From contig NZ_AP026070.1 of NCBI RefSeq assembly GCF_024363255.1, positions 3,720,001-3,784,000 on the forward strand: 64,000 nucleotides of DNA, given 5' to 3'. Positions 45,075-55,009 of this stretch are shown piece by piece (position 1 is the first letter of the stretch; each line of letters begins with the position of its first letter). The position numbers were made by a program, and so were the translations under genes. The notes below the pieces were generated by a model. It did no database searches and had not been told where the DNA came from. It saw nothing but the letters and a program-made list of their open reading frames with translations. This DNA comes from Shewanella sp. NFH-SH190041 (GTDB taxonomy: Bacteria; Pseudomonadota; Gammaproteobacteria; Enterobacterales; Shewanellaceae).

Positions 45075-45977
45075 ATGAACATACCGATAAAAACCCTACA
45101 TTGCTTTATTACTTTGGTTGAAACAGGTAATTACACCCGAGCGGCCGAAAAGCTCTATCTGACCCAACCAACCCTGAGCAAAATGATCCAGCGGTTAGAA
45201 GAACAGCTCGGACAACAATTACTGTTGCGCAATAACCAGAAAATCACACTGACCCAAGCCGGTACCCTATTTGAAACCAGTGCCAGACAGATGTTGGGAC
45301 AATGGCACCGACTAGAGCAGGACATGCATGATCTTAGTGGGGTGAAGTCTGGGGTATTGCGTTTAGGCGTCTGCCCCATGATGAGCAGCTTATTTATCGG
45401 CTTATTGATGGAATACCGCCGCCGTTATCCGGGTATTACACTGGAAATGCATGAGTATGGTGGATTTGGCTGTGAGCGAGCGCTGATCCATGACACTTTA
45501 GACATTGCTTTTACCGCCTTACCAACAGTGCATGATGATGAACTGGCCCATGAGCCATTAAGCCGTTATCCCCTGATGGCTTGCTTACCTAACCAGCATC
45601 AGCTAATCAGTAAACCTGAGTTGTGTTGGGCCGATTTTGCCGACCATCCCTTTATCCTTTACAACGAGGATTTCTCGCTCGCCAAAATCATCAGCCGCTT
45701 GAGTAATGATGCCGGGGTAAAACTGAATATTGCCTTTCGCAGTGGTCAGTGGGACTTTCTCGCCTCCATGGTGGAAGCAGAAATGGGGCTGGCATTACTG
45801 CCAGAGCCCATCTGCCGCAAACTAGATTCCAGTGAATTAACCTTCCGACCAATGAACCCGCCACTGACTTGGGATTTGGGCCTAATTTGGCGCCGAAACC
45901 TGCCACTAACGCCTGCAGCTAAAGCGCTATTGGAACTGACCCAAGAGCTTAACGCCAGCCATGAATCCAACACCTAG
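45075..45977 (+). CDS. LysR family transcriptional regulator
   Basis: 300-residue DNA-binding protein. The N-terminal winged helix-turn-helix reads LVETGNYTRAAEKLYLTQPTLSKMIQRLEEQLG; the effector domain follows (~90-295). Its stop codon TAG (45975-45977) is part of the CTAG end of a MITE copy, so the element inserted at or just before the natural end of the gene. Effector unknown. It is divergent from the small 55-residue gene and separated from napB by about 460 bases. Confidence 0.9.
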   Translation: MNIPIKTLHCFITLVETGNYTRAAEKLYLTQPTLSKMIQRLEEQLGQQLLLRNNQKITLTQAGTLFETSARQMLGQWHRLEQDMHDLSGVKSGVLRLGVCPMMSSLFIGLLMEYRRRYPGITLEMHEYGGFGCERALIHDTLDIAFTALPTVHDDELAHEPLSRYPLMACLPNQHQLISKPELCWADFADHPFILYNEDFSLAKIISRLSNDAGVKLNIAFRSGQWDFLASMVEAEMGLALLPEPICRKLDSSELTFRPMNPPLTWDLGLIWRRNLPLTPAAKALLELTQELNASHESNT

Positions 45978-46242
45978 GGTCTATTGACCTTTCGAGTTTG
46001 TTTTTGTAGCGATTTTTGGGGTTATTTATACAAAACGAAGGCTTTGATAGGTTGCTGCGCCACCTGACAAGCCGATAACGTGGTAGAAGGCCCCAAACGC
46101 TGCCAGAAGCGTTCGGTTAAACGTATTTTTCGCTTTGTTGAGCGGTTCTTGCTTAGCATGATTAGGCTACAAACCGCTCGCCGAGATTAAAACGCTTTTA
46201 TCTCGAACGAAAGTTAACCACGAAAGATCAACAGCCCCTTAG
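45974..46242 (-). mobile_element. MITE-like element, copy C (inverted orientation)
   Basis: About 265 bases bounded by CTAG GGTCTATTGACC on the left and AGATCAACAGCCCC-TTAG on the right. Read on the minus strand it follows the full copies at 49.7-50.2 kb throughout (AAGCAAGAACCGCTCAACAA, GCGTTTTAATC, GATAGG), but with many more substitutions and some changes to the terminal repeats. It has no transposase gene. Confidence 0.88.
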
Positions 46243-46253
46243 TTTAAGACATA

Positions 46254-46280
46254 AAAAAACCCGCCTGATGGCGGGTTTTT
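46254..46280 (-). terminator. Terminator of the fusA paralogue
   Basis: AAAAAACCCGCC, loop TGAT, GGCGGGTTTTT; the minus-strand transcript of the EF-G gene ends in a T run here. Confidence 0.93.
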
Positions 46281-46298
46281 CAGAAAGCAGCTTAAGAA

Positions 46299-48383
46299 TT
46301 ACTTCTTAGCATTTCTTTCTTTAACGTCAGCGATTACTTTTTCAGCAACACTGTTTGGACATGGTGAGTAGTGTGAGAACTCCATAGAGAACTGACCACG
46401 ACCAGAGGTCATAGTACGCAGGTGACCAATGTAACCAAACATTTCTGACAGTGGTACATCAGCCTTGATGCGAACACCGGTTACACCAGCAATTTGGTCT
46501 TTGATCATACCGCGACGACGGTTCAAATCACCAATCACATCACCAACGTTATCTTCAGGGCTGAATACGTCAACCTTCATGATAGGCTCAAGCAGCTGTG
46601 CACCGGCCTTAGGCATAGATTGACGGAAAGCACCTTTAGCAGCGATTTCGAACGCAATAGCAGAGGAGTCAACTGCGTGGAATGCACCATCAGTCAGTTC
46701 CAGCTCTACGTCCAGCACTGGGAAGCCTGCTACAGTACCAGTCTTCATCATGCTAGCGAAACCTTTCTCAACTGCTGGCCAGTATTCCTTAGGAACGTTA
46801 CCACCAACAACTGAAGACTTGAAGGTAAAGCCAGAGTTTTGCTCACCTGGGCGAACAATATAGTCAATCTTACCAAACTGACCTGAACCACCAGATTGTT
46901 TCTTGTGGGTGTAACTATCTTCGATTTCACGAGTGATAGTTTCACGGTAAGCTACTTGAGGCTCACCAACAATCAGGTCAACACCGTAAGTACGCTTCAG
47001 GATGTCTACCTTGATGTCCAGGTGCAATTCACCCATACCTTTCAGGATGGTTTCGCCTGAGTCTTCATCAGTCTCAACGCGGAAAGATGGATCTTCTGCG
47101 ATCATCTTACCAATAGCGATACCCATCTTCTCGCTGCCGCCCTTATCTTTAGGAGCAACGGCGATAGAAATTACTGGCTCAGGGAATACCATGGCTTCCA
47201 GGGTGCATGGATGCTTAACATCACACAGAGTGTGACCAGTTTGCACGTTCTTCATGCCCACGATAGCGATGATGTCACCAGCTTGTGCGTAGTCCAGCTC
47301 GTTACGCTGATCAGCCTGCATTTCACACATACGGCCGATACGCTCAGTCTTACCAGTAGCAGAGTTCAGGATGGTGTCACCCTTGTGCAGCTTACCAGAG
47401 TAGATACGTACGAAGGTCAGGGCACCGAAACGGTCATCCATGATCTTGAACGCCAATGCTTTCAGCGGCTCATCAATTGAAACCAGAGCGTGTTCGCCAG
47501 TTTCGTTACCTTCTTCATCAGTCAGAGGCTGAGGATCAACTTCAGTTGGCGATGGCAGGTAATCAACAACAGCGTCAAGCAGCAGCTGCATACCTTTGTT
47601 CTTGAACGCAGAACCACAGTATGTAGGGAAGAATGACATATCACGGGTACCCTTACGGATACAACGCTTCAGATCTTCCATAGAAGGCTCTTCACCTTCC
47701 ATGTAAGCTTCCATCAGATCATCATCCTGCTCAACAGCAGTTTCGATCAGCATTTCACGGTATTCTTCAACCATGTCAACCATATCCGCAGGGATATCGG
47801 TGATTTCATAGTTTTCAGCTTGGCCAGATTCATCCCACACGTAAGCTTTACGAGTCAGCAGATCAACCACACCGGTGAATTCATCTTCAATACCGATAGG
47901 CAGAACCATTACCAGCGGATTTGCAGCCAGTACGTCTTTAGTCTGCTTAACAACGCGCAAGAAGTCTGCACCCATACGGTCCAGCTTGTTTACGAAGATC
48001 AGACGAGCAACTTCAGATTCGTTTGCATAGCGCCAGTTGGTTTCTGATTGTGGCTCAACACCACCAGAACCACAGAATACGCCAATACCACCATCCAGAA
48101 CTTTCAGAGAACGGTAAACTTCAACGGTGAAGTCAACGTGTCCGGGCGTGTCAATCACGTTAAAACGGTGATCTTTCCAAAAACAACTAACAGCCGCAGA
48201 CTGAATGGTAATACCACGCTCAGCTTCCTGTTCCATGAAGTCGGTTGTAGATTCGCCATCATGAACTTCACCGATTTTATGGATCTTACCGGTAAGCTTG
48301 AGGATACGCTCGGTGGTCGTGGTTTTACCCGCGTCAACGTGAGCGAAAATACCAATATTTCTGTATTTTGATAAGTCGGTCAT
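46299..48383 (-). CDS. fusB: Elongation factor G (second copy, EF-G 2)
   Basis: 694-residue translational GTPase. G1 is [15 protein letters not shown], switch [12 protein letters not shown]3 DTPGHVDF and G4 NKLDRMGA. Domains II-V follow to the C-terminus ([41 protein letters not shown]). It catalyses ribosomal translocation or recycling. It is not in the str operon here (no rpsL, rpsG or tuf nearby), so it is presumably the second EF-G that Shewanella carry beside the nap genes. The gene has its own terminator. The symbol fusB follows that usage and is less certain than the function. Confidence 0.9.
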   Translation of the reverse strand: MTDLSKYRNIGIFAHVDAGKTTTTERILKLTGKIHKIGEVHDGESTTDFMEQEAERGITIQSAAVSCFWKDHRFNVIDTPGHVDFTVEVYRSLKVLDGGIGVFCGSGGVEPQSETNWRYANESEVARLIFVNKLDRMGADFLRVVKQTKDVLAANPLVMVLPIGIEDEFTGVVDLLTRKAYVWDESGQAENYEITDIPADMVDMVEEYREMLIETAVEQDDDLMEAYMEGEEPSMEDLKRCIRKGTRDMSFFPTYCGSAFKNKGMQLLLDAVVDYLPSPTEVDPQPLTDEEGNETGEHALVSIDEPLKALAFKIMDDRFGALTFVRIYSGKLHKGDTILNSATGKTERIGRMCEMQADQRNELDYAQAGDIIAIVGMKNVQTGHTLCDVKHPCTLEAMVFPEPVISIAVAPKDKGGSEKMGIAIGKMIAEDPSFRVETDEDSGETILKGMGELHLDIKVDILKRTYGVDLIVGEPQVAYRETITREIEDSYTHKKQSGGSGQFGKIDYIVRPGEQNSGFTFKSSVVGGNVPKEYWPAVEKGFASMMKTGTVAGFPVLDVELELTDGAFHAVDSSAIAFEIAAKGAFRQSMPKAGAQLLEPIMKVDVFSPEDNVGDVIGDLNRRRGMIKDQIAGVTGVRIKADVPLSEMFGYIGHLRTMTSGRGQFSMEFSHYSPCPNSVAEKVIADVKERNAKK

Positions 48384-48762
48384 GATTCAACTTTTTTGTT
48401 AGTTTAGAAAGTAGACGGAGTATGCCACAAATCAGGGCAAACCACACATCAGATTTTAAGGCGCATATTGTAAATGCGAAACCCAGTTCTGCGCAAACAA
48501 CTGACGGCATTTTTTCATGCTGGGATTGAGAAATCACCATCATTTCCTACAAAAAAATGCCGTGCTTATACCCGTTAGAATATTTTTCACTATTTACACC
48601 AAGCAGATAACGCTGTAATGACTCAGCGCACCGGCGCTATTTTCAATAAAAAAACATCTAACAATGGACAAGAAATAAGAGTAATTGATGTTTTTGAAGC
48701 ATTTACGCTTTAAATTCCGTTAATGCTTCAGTTTATGTAACCCCGCTGGATTAATTAAGTAT
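48384..48762. other. Intergenic region between fusA paralogue and UspE-like gene
   Basis: About 380 bases. It contains a 9 bp inverted repeat (TGAAGCATT at 48695-48703 and AATGCTTCA at 48722-48730) without a T run. No gene was found. Confidence 0.45.
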
Positions 48763-49638
48763 TTATGCCTGACGCTCATCAAAAGCCGGCACCACCAGCA
48801 CATCACAACGCATACGGCTTAAAATAGCCTCCGCGGTATTGCCGATGACATGGCCTAAAATCCCTTTTCGCTGCCGCGCACCAATGACGAAGTAGCGGCT
48901 TTTCAAACGGCATGACAATTCATAAAGGCACATTTCCGGATCGCCGGCCAAAACATGAATTTGTTCTGGCGGCAAATCTAACTGCGCTAACTCATCAGCC
49001 AATCTTTCTCTGGCATTAGCAGCGACCGTCCGATTATCCACTAAATCCAAATCGTTAAGCACCACATGCATGCGACACACATAAGCTACATGTAAATCTC
49101 CGCCACAAGCACCAGCCAATGCCCGCCCCTTTGCTAATGCCGCTTTGTTTAGCTGCTGCTTTATCGGGCTTTTACTGCCTAAATCCAGCGCCACCAGTAC
49201 GGTTTGCTCAGCTGTGGACTGCGGCTTTAAAAATAGCAGTGGCATCTGGGTATGACGGATCAAATGCCAATCCGTAGGCATAAAGCGATCACTGTCATGT
49301 ACGGCTTTAATCATCAAGGAAAATTCCTGCTCAGCCGCATGCTCACAGGCATGTTCATAAAGGTGTTTATGCCACAAACTGTGCACAGGTATCTCTTGGC
49401 CGTCGACGTCAGCTAAACGTTCAGCCACTGCCTGATGTGCCTGTTTGACGATGGCAGCCTTAGTAACCGGTGTCACCGCAGGCACAAAATGCTCAAAATC
49501 CGGCAAATAGGCATAACTATATGCAAAAATTTCAGGGCTCATTGCCAATTGCCGAGCCAGGGTAACCCCTTGCACCACGGCATCGGCCTGTTGTGCCTTA
49601 TCGTCAAACTTCTGGGCAATAATAAACACCTTTTCCAT
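48763..49638 (-). CDS. Tandem universal stress protein (UspE-like)
   Basis: 291-residue cytoplasmic protein with two Usp domains (~1-140 and ~145-290). The second carries a nucleotide-binding style C-terminus: VIGARQRKGILGHVIGNTAEAI followed by CDVLVVP, close to the G-x2-G-x9-G(S/T) pattern. The first half lacks it. This two-domain plan is that of UspE, linked to stress survival. It has AGGAGTGAAA before the ATG. Two MITEs lie upstream, so its promoter is next to or within them. Confidence 0.87.
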   Translation of the reverse strand: MEKVFIIAQKFDDKAQQADAVVQGVTLARQLAMSPEIFAYSYAYLPDFEHFVPAVTPVTKAAIVKQAHQAVAERLADVDGQEIPVHSLWHKHLYEHACEHAAEQEFSLMIKAVHDSDRFMPTDWHLIRHTQMPLLFLKPQSTAEQTVLVALDLGSKSPIKQQLNKAALAKGRALAGACGGDLHVAYVCRMHVVLNDLDLVDNRTVAANARERLADELAQLDLPPEQIHVLAGDPEMCLYELSCRLKSRYFVIGARQRKGILGHVIGNTAEAILSRMRCDVLVVPAFDERQA

Positions 49639-49675
49639 TTCACTCCTCCTGAGCTGTACTCCGTGACCTTGACCT

Positions 49676-49943
49676 AGGGTCTGTTGACGTTTCGTGATTA
49701 AATTTTGTTCGAGATAAAAGCGTTTTAATCGCGGCGAGTGGTTTGTCGCCTAGTTATGCTAAGCAAGAACCGCTCAACAAAGCGTAAAACGCTTTTAGCC
49801 GAACCCTGCGGGCAGCGTTTGAGGCGCCTTTCTACTGCGTTATTGGCTTATCAGGTAGCATAACTACCTATCAAAGCCTCTGCCTTGTATAAAGCATCCT
49901 CAAATCGCTGCAAAAACAAACTTGAAAGGTCAACAGACCCTAG
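49676..49943 (+). mobile_element. MITE-like element, copy A
   Basis: 264 bp plus a CTAG at each end. Terminal inverted repeats read CTAGGGTCTGTTGACGTTTC on the left and the complement of CTAGGGTCTGTTGACCTTTC on the right. Inside are complementary blocks (AAAAGCGTTTTA and TAAAACGCTTTTA; GGTAG and CTACC) that would fold. No transposase is encoded. The flanking CTAG is a probable target duplication. Confidence 0.93.
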
Positions 49944-50209
49944 GGTCTGTTGACGTTTCGTGATTAAATTTTGTTCGAGATAAAAGCGTTTTAATCGCGG
50001 CGAGTGGTTTGTCGCCTAGTTATTCTAAGCAAGAACCGCTCAACAAAGAGTAAAACGCTTTTAGCCGAACCCTGCGGGCAGCGTTTGAGGCTCCTTTCTA
50101 CTGCGTTATCAGCTTATCAGGTAGCGCAACTACCTATCAAAGCATCTGCCTTGTATAAAGAATCCTCAAATCGCTGCAAAAACAAACTTGAAACGTCAAC
50201 AGACCCTAG
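49940..50209 (+). mobile_element. MITE-like element, copy B (tandem with A)
   Basis: A second full element in the same orientation, sharing the central CTAG (49940-49943) with copy A. By eye it differs from A at about ten positions. It ends in the perfect terminal repeat GAAACGTCAACAGACCCTAG. Both copies sit between the UspE-like gene and the carboxylase terminator. Confidence 0.93.
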
Positions 50210-50280
50210 TGTGTAAAACTAAGATTAAAACCCTATTAAATTACGGGTATTTATACGGCATAACATTTGATGCACATCAA

Positions 50281-50310
50281 AAAAAGCCCCGCTAAATAGC
50301 GGGGCTTTTT
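50281..50310 (-). terminator. Terminator of the fused carboxylase gene
   Basis: AAAAAGCCCCGCT, loop AAAT, AGCGGGGCTTTTT; the minus-strand product ends with a T run 25 bases after the stop. Confidence 0.95.
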
Positions 50311-50334
50311 ATCAAATTAACAGGTGGTACGGCA

Positions 50335-53300
50335 TTACGCCTCTACAGGTGACACCACAAATAACAAGTCACCCTGTGAGATCTGTTGGCCGTTAGAGTT
50401 CAAAATCCGTTCAATACGGTACTGCTTATCTTCCGGATACAACTCAGCCCCTTTACGGTTGAAGCTGGCCAGATTGACCTGAGAGAACATCTTCATCGCT
50501 TCTGTCAGCGCCAGCGTCTGAGCGGCAGAAACAATGTCACCTTCCTTCACAAAATCAGCCTCACCTGGTGCTGGAGAGCTATAGAAGATACCGGCGCCCT
50601 GGGCCAAGACTTTCAGCTCATTACTGCCACCAACCCGCAGCGCTTCAGTATCCACAGGCTTGGTTTCTGCTGCTGCTTCCATTTCAGCAATCAGATCTGC
50701 CACATCCAACTCTGCCATCAAACGCGGCAGATAGTTGGTGTCATATACCCCTTCATTGAAGGTGGCATCCTTCAGGATACGCTTCAGCAATGGAATGTTA
50801 GTAGCAATGCCTTTGATAGACACGGTTTCCAAATACGCCAACATCTTGTTGACCGTATCTTCACGGTCTTCGCCAGTCATAATGATCTGAGCAATCAGGC
50901 TGTCATAGTATGGGGAAACCTCTTTGTTATCCGCCGCAATAGAGATAATTTCCACATCTGGGTGCTTAGGCATAATGCATTCGGTGATAAGCCCTGGATT
51001 TGGCATCAACTGCAGTACATCATGGGAGTCCATCACTGCTTTTTCTGCAGTAACACGGACTTCCAGTGCATAGCCCTTATTCTGTGGCTCCAGCGCTTCA
51101 ATTGAGCGGCCGGCAGCAATATCAAACTGGGCTCTAACAATATCAACGCAAGAGGTTGCCTCAGTCACAGGGTGTTCTACCTGCAGACGGGTGTTCATCT
51201 CCATAAAGTAGACTTCATTGGCATCCAGGTTGTAGATAAACTCCACAGTACCGGCACCCATGTAATCCACGGCATTACCCAAAGCACGCGTATATTCCAG
51301 TACCTGCTGCTTTAACTCAGGGGGCAGCATGGTAGAGCCGGATTCTTCAATCATTTTCTGGTTATTACGCTGCACAGAGCAGTCACGCAGACCCAGCACT
51401 TTAGTATTACCAAACTTATCCCGCAGCAACTGCACTTCAATATGACGCAGTGATGTCACATATTTTTCTAAGTACAGATCGCCATTACCGAATGCTGCAG
51501 CAGCTTCAGTGGCCGTTTTCATAAACAGTGGGATCATGTCTTCAGCGCGTTCTACCACCTGAATCCCTTTACCGCCACCGCCTTGAACAGCCTTCAGCAA
51601 GACTGGATAGCCAATTTCGTTAGCTACATTTACGGCCTGCTCTGCATTGGACAAAATGCCGTGAGAACCTGGTACCACAGGTACATTTTGTGACTGAGAG
51701 GTCTTAATCGCGTTGGACTTGTTGCCCATGGTGGTCATTGAATGAACACTTGGTCCAACAAAGTTCACCCCATTATTCACACATAGGGCTGCAAATTGTG
51801 GACTTTCAGACAAGAAGCCAATCCCAGGGTGCAGTGCGTCTACCTGTTCATACTCAGCCACTTTCATGACTGAGTAGGCGTTCAAGTAAGACTCATCAGA
51901 GGTATTCCCCCCCAGACAAACCAGCTTATCATTGCCTGTGAGCATTTCTGCTGGCACTGAAGTCATATCTGGATCAGATGCCACTAGGACAACATTGATA
52001 TTGTTATCATGGGCCTTGCGGATCAATTTCACCGCAGTACAGCCACGGGCATGCACTAGCACTTTGTCGATAGGTTTCATCAATGCACGGGGATCATTTT
52101 GGATGATCTCATCGCTTTCCAGCTGCATTTCTGGCACCAGCGTCGACAGCGCACTGTCAATCACATCCTGAATATCCTGCCCAGGCATTGGCATCAGCGG
52201 ATCAATGCTGGCCAGCTGGCTGTTTAGGGTGTCACTAAATGGGTTGTTCACCAAACCATTCATCGCACCCGGTACCTTAGACAGATAGTTAGACAGGGTA
52301 CAGGTAGATGGCAGATAGGCAGGTACCACCATTTGACCGGCAAACGGCATATTGGTACCAGAGAAATAGTAAGTCTGTACCAATGGGTGGGTAACAAAAG
52401 AGGCTTGGGCACCACCGGTACAATCACCAAAACCGAACATCAGCACAGGCAATTCGTTATCACGAATAAAACGGGTAATACGGTCGTTAACCACAGCCAT
52501 GGAGAACAGTGCCGCGGCCCCTTCTTTCGTTTGCATACCACCAGAGCTGATAAAGCAGATCACTGGCAACTTACGCTTAGCACACTCAATCAGCAGTGAG
52601 GAGAATTTCTCCGCACTGGCCATATCAAATGCACCAGCTTGGAAGCTAATATTAGAAATTGCCACACCAACGCGGATTTTCTGCCCTTTACGATCAAAGT
52701 CCGCCATACCAGTAATCAAACCGCATGGACGGATACCCTTATCTAACGCATCTTCAATGGATAGACGGAAACCAGGGAAGTTCAGGGAGTTAGCCGACAT
52801 CTTATCCGCATCAATTTCTTCAAACTGAGTAAAGAATTGATCCACAATATTTTGCCAGGTCATCTTACCGGCCTGCTTTTCATCCCGCAGTACTTTCTGG
52901 ATCAGCAGATCCTGATAGCCCATGGTCAGGCGGTTCCAGAAGTCCTTACGGCGGCCAATACGTACTGGGTTGATCGCCCCGGTGTAGTGGCTTGAATCCT
53001 CTTCACTGTCGAAGTATTCCGGCAGCAAACGCTCGAAGAAATAGGTCAGAATCACAAACAAAGAGTTGTTAAGCTGAGGGAAGCCAACACTCTTCCATTG
53101 TTCTACCCGCACCAAAAGCTCGGCACGGTTGGACTGATCCATAAAGTATTTCAGCCACTTGTAGAACTTACTCTTATCATTGGCCACATCTTGAGTCGAG
53201 ATAGCCTTATCAATAGAGGTATGTAGCAAACTGTCGACTGAACTGCGAGCCAAACTCTTGGTCATCATGGCTTCTTTGGCAATCGAGGCCAAGTTCACCA

Positions 53301-54891
53301 CCACATTGTCATACAGTGCGTTGAAAATCAGAATGTTGTAGCACTGCCAGATAAAGTCTTCGCGCAGCTCTTCATTGACGACAACATCCAGCACAGTCAG
53401 ATCATTTAAAGCTGGCCAAGGTTTTTGCGTCACTTCTTCAGGCAGGTTTTCCAAATAATGGATCAGCCCTTTAAAGTTATTCGCCGCATTGTTTTTCCAG
53501 CGGTGATACAAAGACCAACTGATATTGAACATCAGCGCTTTGCGGGCTTTTTTGTAATTCTCTTTTGGCTCACCCAAAATCAGACGGGTCAGCATATTAC
53601 GCTCAGTGCTGACATCTTCACGCTTAGCGGTAAAGTTACCCCACAGCTTGTTCAGCTCTTCGTCGTAAACCAACTTATCTGGATTTGACAGCCAAGTGTG
53701 GAACACTCTGTCCTGCTCTTGCTGTACCCGGGCTTTCAAATCACCATGGGGCACACTGACTTTAGACAAACGGCCATATTGATCCTGACTGATAGAGTGG
53801 ATACGGCTACGCAGCGTCAGGTAACGCAAGTAACGATAAGCACTGCCAAACAGGTTAAGGTGCATGGTCGGGCTGTTGGCAACCGCCAGTTCAGAATTAT
53901 GCTCCAGCGACTGCAGGCTAGATGATGGATTAAGGAAACGGTCCAAAGAGCGCTTGTAGTGTTCGCGCAGATCATCAGACTCTTTCACAAATTCCACTGC
54001 GGCACGTTCAACCGCTTCAATACTGGAAATAATCGCGCGGCGCAGGTTGTGCTGACGCTCATCACGGTCTGATGGAGAGAAATCAATAATGCCATCGATA
54101 CAACCAGAGGCGTACAGCTCTTCCGGTGCCACACCCACGCATTTGGCACATTCCTGCCAAGAAAGATTGTACTTACGGGCGATGCTCTGCAATCCCTGAG
54201 GTTGAATGGTATTAAAAATACCATCACGCAGCGACAACAGAATATTGGCAGCAGCCAGTGGAATCGCCCCGCCAGAGTAACCAGCACCAATCACAATACC
54301 AACTGTCGGTACATCCACATTGGCACTTTCAGCAATGGCCTTAGAAATAGAGTGGGCCTGATTATGGCTGTTAGCTACTTCACCGGCATCGGCTCCGGGT
54401 GTGTCGATCAAGAAAATGATCGGCATGGATAATTCAGCAAACAGACGAACCGCTTTACAGCAAGCAATGTGGTGCTCAGGCATCCAAGCGCCATTGGCAG
54501 TGGTCCGCTCCTGGGCGATAAAGCCGATTCGACGACTGCGGGCACCGAAGTTCATTTCCACTTCAGCACTGTAAAAAGGTCCGTTATGGGTTTCACGGAT
54601 TAACTTGCCTTTCAAGTCAGCAATAATCCGTTTTGCACCTGGACGGGTTTTATCCAGAGTTGGCTGGATGACCTTGGCGACATAGCCGTCTACATCCAAA
54701 TTTGCCAAATCTTTCAGGTTAGTCTGGATAGCCTCGTCATCCAGTAACCCATGAATTTCATCCGATAAGCTCTGCTTGCTGTGCTCAGGAAACAGAGAAA
54801 AATCTTTTGCCAGATGCTCAGCTTCTAAAAAAAGCGGATCGGCTGCTACTGCTTGAGTCTTATTTGCGGGCTGATTATTGCTGGTCATCAA
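50335..54891 (-). CDS. Fused multifunctional acyl-CoA carboxylase (CT-BC-BCCP)
   Basis: 1518-residue biotin-dependent carboxylase on one chain. Residues ~1-340 are AccA-like carboxyltransferase (FLIDTPGADAGEVAN; GAGYSGGAIPLA). About 340-680 is a helical linker with no obvious family. About 680-930 is AccD-like carboxyltransferase (ISSGGMQTKEGA; GFGDCTGGAQASF). About 960-1410 is biotin carboxylase (GGGGKGI; RDCSVQRNNQK; FMEMNTRLQVEHPVTE). The biotinyl domain ends the protein with EAMKM, Lys1467. The AccD zinc ribbon is not seen. It resembles the accADC multifunctional enzyme annotated in Shewanella. The acyl-CoA used is not established. It is divergent from a LysR gene. Confidence 0.9.
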   Translation of the reverse strand: MMTSNNQPANKTQAVAADPLFLEAEHLAKDFSLFPEHSKQSLSDEIHGLLDDEAIQTNLKDLANLDVDGYVAKVIQPTLDKTRPGAKRIIADLKGKLIRETHNGPFYSAEVEMNFGARSRRIGFIAQERTTANGAWMPEHHIACCKAVRLFAELSMPIIFLIDTPGADAGEVANSHNQAHSISKAIAESANVDVPTVGIVIGAGYSGGAIPLAAANILLSLRDGIFNTIQPQGLQSIARKYNLSWQECAKCVGVAPEELYASGCIDGIIDFSPSDRDERQHNLRRAIISSIEAVERAAVEFVKESDDLREHYKRSLDRFLNPSSSLQSLEHNSELAVANSPTMHLNLFGSAYRYLRYLTLRSRIHSISQDQYGRLSKVSVPHGDLKARVQQEQDRVFHTWLSNPDKLVYDEELNKLWGNFTAKREDVSTERNMLTRLILGEPKENYKKARKALMFNISWSLYHRWKNNAANNFKGLIHYLENLPEEVTQKPWPALNDLTVLDVVVNEELREDFIWQCYNILIFNALYDNVVVNLASIAKEAMMTKSLARSSVDSLLHTSIDKAISTQDVANDKSKFYKWLKYFMDQSNRAELLVRVEQWKSVGFPQLNNSLFVILTYFFERLLPEYFDSEEDSSHYTGAINPVRIGRRKDFWNRLTMGYQDLLIQKVLRDEKQAGKMTWQNIVDQFFTQFEEIDADKMSANSLNFPGFRLSIEDALDKGIRPCGLITGMADFDRKGQKIRVGVAISNISFQAGAFDMASAEKFSSLLIECAKRKLPVICFISSGGMQTKEGAAALFSMAVVNDRITRFIRDNELPVLMFGFGDCTGGAQASFVTHPLVQTYYFSGTNMPFAGQMVVPAYLPSTCTLSNYLSKVPGAMNGLVNNPFSDTLNSQLASIDPLMPMPGQDIQDVIDSALSTLVPEMQLESDEIIQNDPRALMKPIDKVLVHARGCTAVKLIRKAHDNNINVVLVASDPDMTSVPAEMLTGNDKLVCLGGNTSDESYLNAYSVMKVAEYEQVDALHPGIGFLSESPQFAALCVNNGVNFVGPSVHSMTTMGNKSNAIKTSQSQNVPVVPGSHGILSNAEQAVNVANEIGYPVLLKAVQGGGGKGIQVVERAEDMIPLFMKTATEAAAAFGNGDLYLEKYVTSLRHIEVQLLRDKFGNTKVLGLRDCSVQRNNQKMIEESGSTMLPPELKQQVLEYTRALGNAVDYMGAGTVEFIYNLDANEVYFMEMNTRLQVEHPVTEATSCVDIVRAQFDIAAGRSIEALEPQNKGYALEVRVTAEKAVMDSHDVLQLMPNPGLITECIMPKHPDVEIISIAADNKEVSPYYDSLIAQIIMTGEDREDTVNKMLAYLETVSIKGIATNIPLLKRILKDATFNEGVYDTNYLPRLMAELDVADLIAEMEAAAETKPVDTEALRVGGSNELKVLAQGAGIFYSSPAPGEADFVKEGDIVSAAQTLALTEAMKMFSQVNLASFNRKGAELYPEDKQYRIERILNSNGQQISQGDLLFVVSPVEA

Positions 54892-55009
54892 AAGATCCTC
54901 TGCTTAGCCTCTGAAAATTTTTAGCCAATAAATATAACTTTGTTAATAAGTCAAATACCATTAAACTGCCTTAGACGCTTTGTTCCATTTTTGAGACAGT
55001 GAGATAAAC

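Noticed and set aside
48695..48730. 9 bp inverted repeat as terminator of the UspE-like gene
   Set aside because: On the minus strand the stem is followed by A, not T; on the plus strand no gene precedes it.
50004..50216. 70-codon frame within MITE copy B
   Set aside because: Same sequence as the non-coding repeat; no ribosome site, and no related frame is kept in the other copies.
50386..51105. 239-codon plus-strand frame opposite the fused carboxylase
   Set aside because: Antisense shadow of the biotin carboxylase/BCCP region; no ribosome site or family.
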